64,000 bases of DNA from Yoonia maricola (GCF_002797915.1 NZ_PGTY01000005.1:62001-126000), one strand, 5' to 3'. Counted from the first letter of the stretch, positions 8,578 through 17,450 are shown. Notes: generated by a model not told the origin, from the sequence alone. A program made the numbers and translations.

Positions 8578-10217
8578 GCGATAAGGGCCTCTTTGATTGG
8601 GTTGGGCAGTTCGAAGAATGCGGCAAGCTGGCCGCGCGCGTCGCCGTCCGCTTCGTTGACGCCGCTTTGGCTGGTGGCGAAATTGCCCTTGCAGGTCAGC
8701 GTGCGCCGGTCGAGCAGGCGGGTATAGAGCGTGTCATCGCCGGGTGTCGTATTGCGCGCGCGGGTCAGAAAGCTGCGCCAGATGGTCAGCAAATCCGCCT
8801 CTGTCGCCAAACCATCCAGCACCAGCGTGGCCAGCGTGTTCATCACGCTGTTGATCACGACGTAATAGACCACCAGCCCATCGCCCAATTCGGCATCGAC
8901 GATGTTTTCGGTCCCTTCGCCAATGCCGGGGCAGGCGTGCGTCAGACTGTCGTGAAAGCTGCTCAGATGGCCTGTGCCCTGACAGTCGCGCACCCATGCC
9001 GCCACCGGCCATCCGTCAGACAGCCCGACCATCAGGTTTTGCTGATGTGCGCCAAAAAGCAGGCCATGGCGGGCGCGCAGTTCCAGCAAGGGCCAAATAA
9101 CGTTGTCCAGAAAGCGGCTGAACCATGTGGGTGCAGCATCCGGTCCGATTGCGGTGATCAACGCGCCCAAAGCGGAATATCCGTTGGGCTGTGCCTCGCA
9201 AAGGGCCGCCAGCAGGACGGGTCCCGGCCGATCCGGGTCGCGGAAGGGGTTGTCCCGCAGGACAGTCACGGTTTCTTCCATAGGTTCACCGGATGGGCCG
9301 CGCAGAGCGGCAAAACCGGGCTCTCCCATGATATGCAACGTTGGGAAGGCGGTGCGGATCTGATGCCCGATATCCGAGGCGAGCAGATCGGAGACATGCA
9401 GACCGCGCTTGACCTCTTTGAGGGAAAGGTGGCGCGTTGAATTGGTCAAACGCAGGCTGAGCGAGGTTTTGACCATGAATGGAACGTGCCAAGCGTGCAC
9501 GCAACGCATGGATGACGTGGCCGCCCAATCACCGCCGCCCTTGCCAAGTGGGCGCAACTGATCATTGCTGATCAGACGTTGCATGTCGGGTGAGGCAAGC
9601 AGGCGTTCCCCTTGCCATGGGTGCCAAGGTAAGGGGATAAATCCGTCGTCTGCGGTGATGTGGTCGGCCTGGGCGAGTTGACCAAACAAAGCCGCGGCAT
9701 CGTCGCTGAGGACCAGTGCATCGGGCCGGGCTGCTATCCACGTTAATCGAAAACGGTTTTCCTGTTCGGGCGCATAGATGCGTGCATCTGCGGTCGTCAT
9801 CTCATCACGGCTGCGCGGATTTGGGTGGAACGGGTGCCCGGCCTTTAAGGCTTGTTCGGCATCAATAAACGACCAGTCCGATGCGCGTCCTTGGCTGTGA
9901 GGTGCTGCGCGAATGGCGGCGAGGCTGTCGAGGACGCGGGATTGAAACGTCGGCCCGCCATCTGCCGAAAGTTCGGATAACAGTGTTTTTGTGCTGATGG
10001 CCCGGGCCTGTCCGTTTTGTGACCGGGTGATCCGTCCGTCGCATAGGAACCGCAGCGATGATGTGGCATGCAGCCCCACCGATACTGTTCTTCCGCTGCT
10101 GTCCAGGAAACGCAGCTGCCCATTCAAAATGCGCGCATTCAGCAGGCGTTCTTCACGCATGGCGCTGTTCAAAAAGGCATCGAGGGCTGGCAAATCTGCC
10201 GGAGTGATTTCAACCAT
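8574..10217 (-). CDS. iucA: IucA/IucC-family siderophore synthetase (IucA position)
   Basis: This is the first gene of the leftward siderophore operon and would catalyse the first citrate-hydroxamate condensation. The 547-residue protein has HPWQGE, the SSMRCVHAW stretch equivalent to the S-x-R-T substrate loop, and the C-terminal GAHQQNLM and RDCQGTG motifs. The intergenic region between it and the divergent MFS gene holds a good iron box. Which of the two synthetases acts first can only be inferred from gene order. Confidence 0.85.
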   Translation of the reverse strand: MVEITPADLPALDAFLNSAMREERLLNARILNGQLRFLDSSGRTVSVGLHATSSLRFLCDGRITRSQNGQARAISTKTLLSELSADGGPTFQSRVLDSLAAIRAAPHSQGRASDWSFIDAEQALKAGHPFHPNPRSRDEMTTADARIYAPEQENRFRLTWIAARPDALVLSDDAAALFGQLAQADHITADDGFIPLPWHPWQGERLLASPDMQRLISNDQLRPLGKGGGDWAATSSMRCVHAWHVPFMVKTSLSLRLTNSTRHLSLKEVKRGLHVSDLLASDIGHQIRTAFPTLHIMGEPGFAALRGPSGEPMEETVTVLRDNPFRDPDRPGPVLLAALCEAQPNGYSALGALITAIGPDAAPTWFSRFLDNVIWPLLELRARHGLLFGAHQQNLMVGLSDGWPVAAWVRDCQGTGHLSSFHDSLTHACPGIGEGTENIVDAELGDGLVVYYVVINSVMNTLATLVLDGLATEADLLTIWRSFLTRARNTTPGDDTLYTRLLDRRTLTCKGNFATSQSGVNEADGDARGQLAAFFELPNPIKEALIA

Positions 10218-10283
10218 GGGATGATGCGCGTCCTTCCGCTGATGACTGCCTATTGCGTTTACGAATCGACTTACATTAATTAC

Positions 10284-10298
10284 TGAGTATTTTAGTCA
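10284..10298. promoter_or_regulatory. Iron box TGA-N9-TCA (RirA/Iron-Rhodo box type) of the divergent siderophore promoters
   Basis: TGAGTATTTTAGTCA fits the palindromic TGA-N9-TCA consensus of the iron boxes described in Rhodobacterales and Rhizobiales. It lies 18 bp before the MFS start at 10316 and 66 bp before the iucA start at 10217, so one site could repress both transcripts when iron is plentiful. Confidence 0.65.
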
Positions 10299-10315
10299 GG
10301 AATCGCAATACCATC

Positions 10316-11416
10316 ATGTCACCCGCATTTCTTTTTGGGCCTATTCTTGCCGGTCATGCGTTTCAGCAGACCGCATTTATCGCTATGGTATCGGTTCTGG
10401 CGCAGCTTCTTGGGCTATCAGAAAGCCAGATCGGGATTGCCATCGCCGCCGGATTATTGATGAGCGCATTTGGCCCGCCTTTCGCCGGTTTGCTGGGGGG
10501 ACGGGTGGTGATCGTAGGCGCGCTTTGCGGGCTGCTGATGGCCAATCTGGCGCTTTTCGGGCTGTTGGGCGGAGTGGCCTCTGGCATCAGTTCGGGGCTT
10601 ATCCTGACGGTTTTGATTGTCATCCGTGGTGTTCAGGGCCTATCGGTGTCTTGCCTGCTGATGGCGGCACAACAGGCGAGCTTTGAAGCCCCTGATAGCC
10701 TTAAAACATTGGCCAAAGTGCAATCAATGGGCAGTTTGGGCCGCATTGGGGCATCACTTTCTGTGGGGTTGCTTGTGCTGTTATCACCTCTGGCACCACT
10801 GGTGCCGGGCGCGATTGGTGCCTTGCTAAGTCTCTTTCGGATCCGCAACGCGACACCCCCCCGCTTGCGGGCCACGGCCCGCCCGCCAGATATTGCTGCG
10901 TTTCGTGTCACGGCCCTGACGCAGATTGCGGTTGGGGCCTCTCAGATAGGTCTGGCACCTGCGATGATGGCCCGGCTTTCGCTATCACCCGAAGCGATTG
11001 CGGGGTATGCGGGCCTATGTCTGGCAGCGGCAAATCTGGGGCTTTTCCTTGCGCTGCGCCTTATTGTACCGCGGGCCGCCGGACAGGTTGCGCGCCTTGC
11101 TGGTCTTGGCCTGCTTCTGGCTGGTGCGTTCATGACCATTGTGGCCCATCCGGCGGCTTTCATTGTCATAAGTTTTGTCATCGGCGGGAGTACTGCCGTT
11201 CTGTTTACACTCAACCTATCCGACATCATGACCCGCAAGGATTTTGCCCAGCTTCAGGTCGCCGGTTGGAATGGAGCTGTTCAGATCGCGTCACTGGCGA
11301 TTGGTGTTGGTTTGGGGTCTGCGTTTCTGACGCTGTCGTCTGCGGCACCTTTTGTCATTGCCGGTCTGTGCGGGGCTGTTCTGGCAATCTTCCCCCCTCA
11401 AATCCAAAGGACCTGA
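10316..11416 (+). CDS. MFS transporter, probable siderophore exporter
   Basis: The 366-residue protein is almost entirely hydrophobic, with about eleven or twelve membrane helices, and is somewhat shorter than a typical MFS protein (about 400). It ends 1 bp before iucD and shares the iron box region with iucA, so it belongs to siderophore biosynthesis. Export of the finished siderophore is the likely role, because uptake genes are found elsewhere in the window. Direction of transport cannot be read from sequence. Confidence 0.78.
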   Translation: MSPAFLFGPILAGHAFQQTAFIAMVSVLAQLLGLSESQIGIAIAAGLLMSAFGPPFAGLLGGRVVIVGALCGLLMANLALFGLLGGVASGISSGLILTVLIVIRGVQGLSVSCLLMAAQQASFEAPDSLKTLAKVQSMGSLGRIGASLSVGLLVLLSPLAPLVPGAIGALLSLFRIRNATPPRLRATARPPDIAAFRVTALTQIAVGASQIGLAPAMMARLSLSPEAIAGYAGLCLAAANLGLFLALRLIVPRAAGQVARLAGLGLLLAGAFMTIVAHPAAFIVISFVIGGSTAVLFTLNLSDIMTRKDFAQLQVAGWNGAVQIASLAIGVGLGSAFLTLSSAAPFVIAGLCGAVLAIFPPQIQRT

Positions 11417-11417
11417 T

Positions 11418-12722
11418 ATGGCACACGACACAAACATCACCGATCTTGCGGGCATCGGCATTGGCCCGTTTAACCTAAGCCTTGCAGCACTTGCCGATGG
11501 GGTATCAGGGTTGTGCTGCGCGTTCTTTGAACGCAAACCCGCCTTTTCATGGCATCCCGGTCTGGCGTTTGCGGACAGCACGATGCAGACGTCTTACCTC
11601 AAGGATATGGTGACACCGGTCCAACCCACCAATGAGTGGAGTTTTCTGAATTTCCTTGTCTCGCATCAACGCTTTTACGATTTCATGGCCGCACGGTTTG
11701 ACACTGTGTCGCGACAGGAATTCACGCAATATATGGCATGGGTGGCGCATGGTCTGCCTGCCTGTCAGTTCGATGCAAATATCCGCGAAGTGGATCATGA
11801 TGGGCAAAGCTTTCGTTTGTGGGGGGACAACGGTGAAATCACCTCGGCCCGCGCAATTTCAGTCGGCACCGGGCCGGTGCCCTATGTCCCCGAGGGGACG
11901 CCCGTTGGGCCTGATTGCTTTCACGGTATTTCCTATCTGAACCGCGCGCCTGCGGTCGCAGGCCGTCGTGTGGCCGTGATTGGTGGTGGGCAGACCGGGG
12001 CAGAAATCGTATTGGATTTGCTGGGCAAGCGGGACGGCCCTGCCGAGTTGACCTGGCTTAGCCGTCGCAGCGCATTCTGGCACTTGCAGGAAGGTGGGTT
12101 GATCGACCAGATATATACGCCCGGCTACGGCGAAACGTATCGCGCCTTGCCGCTGGACGTGCAGACGCAGATTTTGGCGGATCAAAAGCTAAGCAGTGAT
12201 GGTCTGACACCGGAAACCGCTGACGCCGTTTACCAGATGATCTATCGCAGGCAGCATCTGGAGGGCAGGGGCGGCGTCACGTTGCGCCCTGGCCGGACAA
12301 TGACGGGGCTACGCAAGAACGGCCCTGCCTTTGCATTGACGGCGCGCAGTGCCGCAGACGAGATGGAGGTCATACACGCAGATGTTGTGATCCTCGCGAC
12401 CGGCTTTCGCACCGTTTTGCCCGAATGTCTGGCCCCGCTCGCGCCGCGGTTAGAGCGTGGACCGGCTGGTGAATTGAAGCTGGCGCATGCCTATCGCGCT
12501 GTCTGGGATGGGCCGCAGGATGCACCGATCTATGGGCTCAATCACGGGCGACGATCACATGGGATTGGTGACCCTCAGCTAAGTCTGACAGCATGGCGCA
12601 GTGCGATGATTCTTGAAGATCTTGCCGGGCGGCCGCTGTTTTCCGCGCTGCGCGAGGTGCCCGCCGGACTGGTGGATTGGGCCGGCGCAGCCACGCGCGA
12701 TGAGATGCGGATCAGCGCCTGA
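11418..12722 (+). CDS. iucD: L-lysine N6-monooxygenase (IucD-like)
   Basis: IucD hydroxylates the epsilon-amino group of lysine using FAD, NADPH and O2, the committed step to the hydroxamate. The 434-residue protein has the FAD site GIGIGPFNLSL near its N-terminus, the NADPH site GGGQTGAE in the middle and the C-terminal ATGFRTVLPE motif of flavin N-hydroxylating enzymes. The ATG at 11418 is chosen over an upstream in-frame start because AAAGGA precedes it and FAD-site spacing matches the family. A diaminopropane hydroxylase (RhbE type) is the alternative, but no genes making diaminopropane are present here. Confidence 0.87.
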   Translation: MAHDTNITDLAGIGIGPFNLSLAALADGVSGLCCAFFERKPAFSWHPGLAFADSTMQTSYLKDMVTPVQPTNEWSFLNFLVSHQRFYDFMAARFDTVSRQEFTQYMAWVAHGLPACQFDANIREVDHDGQSFRLWGDNGEITSARAISVGTGPVPYVPEGTPVGPDCFHGISYLNRAPAVAGRRVAVIGGGQTGAEIVLDLLGKRDGPAELTWLSRRSAFWHLQEGGLIDQIYTPGYGETYRALPLDVQTQILADQKLSSDGLTPETADAVYQMIYRRQHLEGRGGVTLRPGRTMTGLRKNGPAFALTARSAADEMEVIHADVVILATGFRTVLPECLAPLAPRLERGPAGELKLAHAYRAVWDGPQDAPIYGLNHGRRSHGIGDPQLSLTAWRSAMILEDLAGRPLFSALREVPAGLVDWAGAATRDEMRISA

Positions 12723-12740
12723 CCTTTATTCGCGATCAAG

Positions 12741-12766
12741 ACGGCCCACCCTGTCGGGAGGGCCGT
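12741..12766 (+). terminator. Hairpin after iucD
   Basis: ACGGCCC and GGGCCGT form a 7-bp stem that continues, after an A-A mismatch, with CCC/GGG around a TGTC loop. It begins 18 bp after the iucD stop. There is no T-tract, so it may be a 3'-end stabiliser rather than an intrinsic terminator. Confidence 0.5.
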
Positions 12767-12834
12767 GTGCGGGGTCTGCTTATGGTTTATGAAAGCCTTT
12801 GCAGGAACCGCTTTGCAAGCTTTTGGCAATGAAA

Positions 12835-13594
12835 TCACTCTGCGTCGCGTACCAAACGCACAGCATTCAAAGGCCGATAGTCACCTTCTGCTGCCGGAGA
12901 GCTTTCTGCCTTGCCGATGAACCGCACCGCACCGGCGCCGTGAATATCCTCACCATCAACACCCGGCGCATAGCCAAACGCCACATACCAAGCATAATAA
13001 TGCTCCGGCTCTGCGGTGTTGAAATAGCCCGATGTCGATGACCAATAGTAACGGTCGGCCTCTGTCCATGTGAAGACCTCATGGTCAATGGCAGGAAAGA
13101 CACCTGAATAATCTGCGATGCTCTGCAGCTCACGGATATTTGGAACGCGCCAATCTGTATGACCCAAATAGGCGGACTCGTTCATTTCAACAGCATAGGC
13201 AAGTGCGGCTTCCCAATCCATGTCTTGGCCTGCGTCTGCCTGGCTCCACATCAGGCCCGTGGCCGCATCGGTGACCGTCCCATCGCCATTATCGGCAAAA
13301 TCGTTCGCACCGATCTCGTTGCCTGCAACACAGCGCACATATTTCCCGAAATCGGGACGTGCCCCACCTGTATTCCCTGTCTGTGGGCCGGTGGTAGCAT
13401 CAGCCCCACCTTCGGACGGTGGTGAGGGCGCGTTGCGGCCCGAAAGGTCTGTCGGTGTTTCCGCCGGGTAGGCTTTGATATGGCCGGTGATATGGTTCAC
13501 GCCAAAGGCCGAAGGTGCGCCGCCATGGGTGGTGCCAACTTTATAAAAGATACGCGTCCAATACTGCTCGTCCTTGGTCTCCGCGCGGGTTCCT
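12835..13594 (-). pseudogene. 5'-truncated DUF1566 (Lcl-domain) protein gene
   Basis: The frame encodes only the second half of a two-repeat DUF1566 protein. Visible family phrases are DEQYW, GTTHGGAPSAFGVNH, GKYVRCV, DNGDGTVTD, TGLMW, DWRVPNIRELQSI and a C-terminal VRLVRD. Homologues of this type carry a signal peptide and a first repeat before the DEQYW segment; here family-like sequence stops at about 13594 and is replaced by unrelated DNA with no signal peptide. The only in-frame initiator candidates are internal (for example GTG at 13500). It is most likely a remnant left by a deletion or insertion. Confidence 0.65.
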
Positions 13595-13870
13595 GTTAGA
13601 CTTAAACGGCGGGAAATCGGACTTCCGCCGTACAGTCCTTACGCCAGGCGGCTTTGTGCTTTTGGCAACTGAAGCTTTTGGGATGACACCGCTGGCTTTG
13701 CCGACAAAGAAGACAAAGCCCGGAACGCGGGTTGGTTTGGCTTGCTTTTGATGGAGCCCTCAAAATAGGCTTTGCTGAGAATAGATCTAGCTTTCTCCGC
13801 ATATTTTGCGGATATTATCTTGCCCTTGCGGAGTTTGCGTGTCATAATATCCGCAACATGTGCGGATATT
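13595..13870. other. Intergenic junction between the DUF1566 remnant and fic
   Basis: No convincing gene is seen. Family-like DUF1566 sequence stops abruptly at its left edge. The right edge carries three copies of TGCGGATATTAT (or its complement), described in a separate entry. No terminal inverted repeats or transposase remains were recognised. Confidence 0.5.
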
Positions 13871-13872
13871 AT
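13807..13872. promoter_or_regulatory. Three-copy TGCGGATATTAT operator that runs into the fic start codon
   Basis: ATAATATCCGCA (13844-13855) and TGCGGATATTAT (13861-13872) form a perfect 12-bp inverted repeat around ACATG. The right arm overlaps the first two bases of the ATG at 13871. A third direct copy lies at 13807-13818. The Fic protein itself ends in a winged-helix-like domain, so autoregulation is an attractive inference. Confidence 0.55.
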
Positions 13873-14965
13873 GACTTACATTCATGAACGCGATGACTGG
13901 CCGGATTTCATATGGGACAACGCGGCGTTGTCGTCCAAACTGGCTGCTGTCCGTCACAGGCAAGGTAGGCTTTTGGGCCGGATGGAGGGGCTTGGCTTTG
14001 ATCTGCGCAACGAGGCGATGTTGCGCACGCTGACAAGTGATGTTGTCAAAACCAGTGAGATTGAGGGCGAAAGCCTGAACCGCAATCAGGTACGCTCATC
14101 CATTGCGCAGCGGTTGGGCATTGATATCGGGGCGCTGGCCCCCGCGGACCGGCATGTCGATGGCATTGTCGAGATGATGCTGGATGCCACCCAGAACTAT
14201 CAAAAGGTACTTGACCCTGATCGCCTGTTCGGTTGGCACGCGGCGATGTTTCCCACCGGACGCAGCGGCATGACAAAGATCACCGTTGGCCACTGGCGAC
14301 CTGGGCCGATGCAGGTTGTGTCCGGACCCTACGGGCGCGAGCGGGTGCATTTTGAAGCACCCGCTGCTGACAGGCTGGATGCCGAGATGGACCGGTTTCT
14401 GAAGTGGCTTGATCGCGCGCCCGACACTGACCCTGTGATCAAGGCGGCGATTGCGCATCTATGGTTTGTCACGATTCACCCGTTTGAGGATGGCAATGGG
14501 CGGATCGCGCGGGCCATTGCAGATATGGCGCTCACGCGATCAGAGGACAGCTCGCAACGGTTCTATAGTATGTCGACCCAGATCAGGGCGGAACGAAAAG
14601 TCTACTATGAAATCCTTGAAAGCACCCAAAAGGGCGGGCCTGATATCACGCCATGGTTGATCTGGTTTCTGGACTGTCTGGACCGCGCCTTTGATGGGGC
14701 AGAGGAGATTTTGGCCAACGTCTTCAAGAAAGCCCGGTTCTGGGAACTGCATGGTGATATGACGCTGAACGCCCGGCAGCGTGACATGCTCAACCGGCTT
14801 TTGGACGGGTTTGAGGGCAAGCTGACAACCACGAAATATGCCAAAATTGCAAAGTGCTCACAGGATACAGCCTATCGCGACATCACCGGACTGATCGAAA
14901 TGGGCACGTTGACGAAGAACGAGGCCGGCGGGCGCAGCACAAGTTATTCACTTGTGGTGGGGTAA
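13871..14965 (+). CDS. Fic-family protein with DUF4172 N-terminus and winged-helix C-terminus
   Basis: Fic enzymes transfer AMP or related groups from nucleotides to protein hydroxyls. The 364-residue protein has a DUF4172-type N-terminal region (about 1-85), a complete active-site motif HPFEDGNGRIAR at 203-214, and an inhibitory-helix motif TSEIEG at 61-66 that fits (S/T)-x-x-x-E-(G/N), so it should be autoinhibited. Residues about 300-350 resemble a winged HTH. The ATG at 13871 is chosen because homologues begin with MTYIHERDDWPDF; a frame extending upstream would only translate the operator repeats. The shine-dalgarno is weak (CGGA). Confidence 0.85.
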   Translation: MTYIHERDDWPDFIWDNAALSSKLAAVRHRQGRLLGRMEGLGFDLRNEAMLRTLTSDVVKTSEIEGESLNRNQVRSSIAQRLGIDIGALAPADRHVDGIVEMMLDATQNYQKVLDPDRLFGWHAAMFPTGRSGMTKITVGHWRPGPMQVVSGPYGRERVHFEAPAADRLDAEMDRFLKWLDRAPDTDPVIKAAIAHLWFVTIHPFEDGNGRIARAIADMALTRSEDSSQRFYSMSTQIRAERKVYYEILESTQKGGPDITPWLIWFLDCLDRAFDGAEEILANVFKKARFWELHGDMTLNARQRDMLNRLLDGFEGKLTTTKYAKIAKCSQDTAYRDITGLIEMGTLTKNEAGGRSTSYSLVVG

Positions 14966-15432
14966 TGTGGTGTGAGTTTCGCAATTTATCGAAACTCCCG
15001 TGTGAGTGAATTCAACAAGTTTAGTTTCTATTGCGGCAGAGAGGGCGGGGCAGATCCCTTGCCAAGCCATTCGGGAACAACCTGTCCGTCAGGGGTCGCT
15101 CACCGTTCAGTACGGTTTTTGTCTATCGGGCTGCCAAAACCTGCGGTTTTGATGTCTCATATAGCTATTACGGTAATGATGTCACATAAGGGATCATAAA
15201 CGGACACCTGACGTTCATGCAAAACGTAGCGAATGACAGGGCTGAGCCCAGAGTTCCAGATGCTGCGCTCCACGCGCGTGACTGTTTTGACGCAAACACA
15301 CCCGCATGCTTTCAACGCAATCATCTAACCGTTGGGTTTCCGGTATCTCTCGCGATAAGGCATCGCGTTGGCGATTGAACGCATCTAGGCTAGGTGTCGC
15401 CCATCTTGTAGCAACGAACGAGGGACGGCGAC
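14966..15432. other. 467-bp region without a recognisable gene
   Basis: GAGTTTCG (14974-14981) and CGAAACTC (14990-14997) form an 8-bp hairpin just after fic, without a T-tract. The rest shows no gene with family character; a 75-codon frame at 14972-15199 has no ribosome site and no recognisable content. Base composition is more AT-rich than in neighbouring operons. Confidence 0.5.
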
Positions 15433-15960
15433 ATGGTGCTTAGAATTTGGGGCAGACACAACCATTCATATGACGCGATATACGTGTTCTCAATGAAAGG
15501 TGTTAGCGTCTCTGGTATGAAAACCGAGCAATGCTTGACCCTTATAAATGATACGTTACGCGCCCAAACCGATGCGACAGACGTCTGCGACTGCCCTCAG
15601 GTCATCGACGTTTCCAACGGAAACACGCAGCTAGTTGGGGTCAAGGTTCCACGCGACAAAGAATTAATCCTTGCAGAAACCTGGAATGATATTGTTGGTA
15701 CTGAACAAGCGCGATGCCACACGCCGCATCATGGCATCGCCACCATGAAAAACGGCCAATTGGATTGGTTCGCAGCGGTCTGCTTTATGTGTGACAATGC
15801 GTCTATCATCGGCCGTGCGGCAACAGAGCCGTGGCGCAAGTTATTGAGCTTAGAAAACGCCTCGGAACCAGTGCCTGATCTCAAAAACATCGTCGAAGAA
15901 CTCCATGGTGGTGAATTCTCTGATCGTGCATTCTACAAAAAGGGGCCAACTGATTGGTAA
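15433..15960 (+). CDS. Hypothetical protein with paired Cys/His motifs
   Basis: I do not recognise this 175-residue protein. It contains several potential metal ligands: CDC (about residue 52-54), CHTPHHG (about 96-102) and CFMC (about 117-120), followed by a charged C-terminus. No signal peptide or membrane helix is seen. The start could be 15433, 15493 or 15520 (MKTEQ). It stands alone in AT-richer DNA between fic and an AraC gene and is probably acquired or fast evolving. Real coding is supported by length and normal amino-acid composition, not by homology. Confidence 0.45.
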   Translation: MVLRIWGRHNHSYDAIYVFSMKGVSVSGMKTEQCLTLINDTLRAQTDATDVCDCPQVIDVSNGNTQLVGVKVPRDKELILAETWNDIVGTEQARCHTPHHGIATMKNGQLDWFAAVCFMCDNASIIGRAATEPWRKLLSLENASEPVPDLKNIVEELHGGEFSDRAFYKKGPTDW

Positions 15961-16289
15961 ACTATGTTATTTCTGAACCCATCCTGTGAAGGCTTTCCGG
16001 TGTGACGTTACCGAAATCCTGCAATGCCGCGAAGGGCAGCTTTCACAGTATATGCTGAAACCTTCAACAACTGCTTTAGTTTTGAACGGGGTTTGTGGCT
16101 GCGTCATACGCGGTGTGTAGCGGCGTGCCAAAAACGAGGGTTTTAGGTGCGCTTGGTCATGATACCTTCATGCTGAATAACACTCATGGAGTTGGAAATT
16201 AAGGTAAGCGCCGGTTTGGTGACACCCAACCGCCAATTTCTATGCGATCATTGGAGAGGTGGGGTGCAAATGGCGGCGAGGAGCCCATT
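15961..16289. other. 329-bp region without a recognisable gene
   Basis: It separates a rightward orphan gene from a leftward araC-type gene. No open frame of note, no strong intrinsic terminator and no family-like peptide were seen on either strand. Confidence 0.5.
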
Positions 16290-17312
16290 TTACTGATCTT
16301 CTGCAATGCCGCTAATGTCTGCTTTCGATGACATCACATTTGCCAACCACTTGCTTGGATTGGTACCGGTGATGCGTAAGAATTCACGGTTAAAATTGGA
16401 TTTTGTGTTGAATCCAGAAGACAGCATCGCAGCGGTAACAGTCGCTCCGTCGATCAAAGCCTTTTGCGCTGCGGCGATCCTTGCATCGTTTACGTAGCGC
16501 GATACATTTTCCCCGGTTTCTTGATTGATTATCGTGGACAGGGTCTTGGCAGGTACGCCAAGTTTGCGCGACAATCGTGCCAGCGTCAGATCAGGGTCAA
16601 GATAGGGGCGATGATCCGCCATGTAGGCCTGAACACGCTGCCATACGTGTTGCTCGGCTTCAGTACTGGTGCGTAGCGGCTCTTCTTCGCTCGTGTCTTC
16701 TGCTTGCAGATGGCTCGAGAGGCTGATGATTCCGATCAACAATAAGTTTCCGATAGAAAAAAGACTGATAATCCAAGGTTGAAGGTGTCCAAAGCCCGAT
16801 GCGATTGCGGCTACAATCATTATATCACTGAGCGCTGAGACGACTAGCGCCGCTCCGATCACATGCCAGATACGCGAGGGCAGATTGCCATCCACCAGAA
16901 AGGCGCGCGGTTGTGCGTCTGGACCTTTGTGCGACACAATGAGGATTGCGAAACCGTAGATGGCAAAAGCACTCGGCACGAAGATATCTAGAAAATTGGG
17001 TGCGGTGATCAGCGCTGCAACCGCAGTTATTGGCGCCAAGAGGTGAAGCAGGTCTGAGTTTCTGACGGGGCGCACTGCGGTCCACTGAAACGCGCACCAT
17101 GCAGCGGGAGGGATAAGTGTCGCAGTGATCGGCTGAACCATCCGCATACCAGGAACCAGATAGTGCTGAGCAAGCGCCAAAATCCCTGTCTGCAACGCGC
17201 AAACTGCCAGCAAGATTGCAATGGGGCTTAGCTTACCGCGTGTGACCCACAACCTAAGGAACAGAAACATCAAGACAGCAGATGCGAATACGGGGATGGG
17301 CAGGCTTGGCAT
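16290..17312 (-). CDS. Membrane-anchored AraC-family transcriptional regulator
   Basis: The 340-residue protein has about six or seven hydrophobic helices over residues 5-205 and a C-terminal AraC DNA-binding domain (about 230-330) with DLTLARLSRKLGVPAKTLSTIIN and the second-helix segment GFNTKSNFNREFLRITGTNPSKW. Such membrane-sensor AraC proteins usually respond to an extracytoplasmic or membrane signal. It is divergent from a secreted hydrolase gene, and the 138-bp gap holds two 21-bp direct repeats that suit an AraC dimer. The hydrolase is therefore the likely target. Confidence 0.8.
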   Translation of the reverse strand: MPSLPIPVFASAVLMFLFLRLWVTRGKLSPIAILLAVCALQTGILALAQHYLVPGMRMVQPITATLIPPAAWCAFQWTAVRPVRNSDLLHLLAPITAVAALITAPNFLDIFVPSAFAIYGFAILIVSHKGPDAQPRAFLVDGNLPSRIWHVIGAALVVSALSDIMIVAAIASGFGHLQPWIISLFSIGNLLLIGIISLSSHLQAEDTSEEEPLRTSTEAEQHVWQRVQAYMADHRPYLDPDLTLARLSRKLGVPAKTLSTIINQETGENVSRYVNDARIAAAQKALIDGATVTAAMLSSGFNTKSNFNREFLRITGTNPSKWLANVMSSKADISGIAEDQ

Positions 17313-17349
17313 GGGACGACTACTTTGTGATCAATGCTGCATTGCTAGT

Positions 17350-17391
17350 CCTAAAACCGGATCTTGACGACCTAAAACCGGTTCAAGGACG
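17350..17391. promoter_or_regulatory. Tandem 21-bp direct repeats, candidate AraC-type operator
   Basis: CCTAAAACCGG occurs at 17350-17360 and again at 17371-17381, exactly 21 bp apart, two helical turns. The bases that follow are also similar (ATCTTGACGA and TTCAAGGACG). Direct repeats at this spacing are the classical layout of AraC half-sites. They lie 60-101 bp upstream of the hydrolase start at 17451. Confidence 0.55.
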
Positions 17392-17450
17392 CCAACCAGT
17401 CGTCGCGTCCTCCATGATTTGGGACGTAACCTTAGAACTGGAGAAACCTT

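Noticed and set aside
13515..13845. Short frames on both strands between the DUF1566 remnant and fic
   Set aside because: They overlap one another, lack ribosome sites and resemble no family; a transposase remnant was considered but no such motif was seen.
14972..15199. A 75-codon open frame after fic
   Set aside because: It has no ribosome site, crosses the post-fic hairpin and shows no protein character.
15100..16170. Two loosely similar segments (around 15130 and 16128: GCCAAAA followed by GGTTTT)
   Set aside because: Similarity covers under 25 bp with several mismatches and no flanking structure, too little to call a repeat element or attC site.
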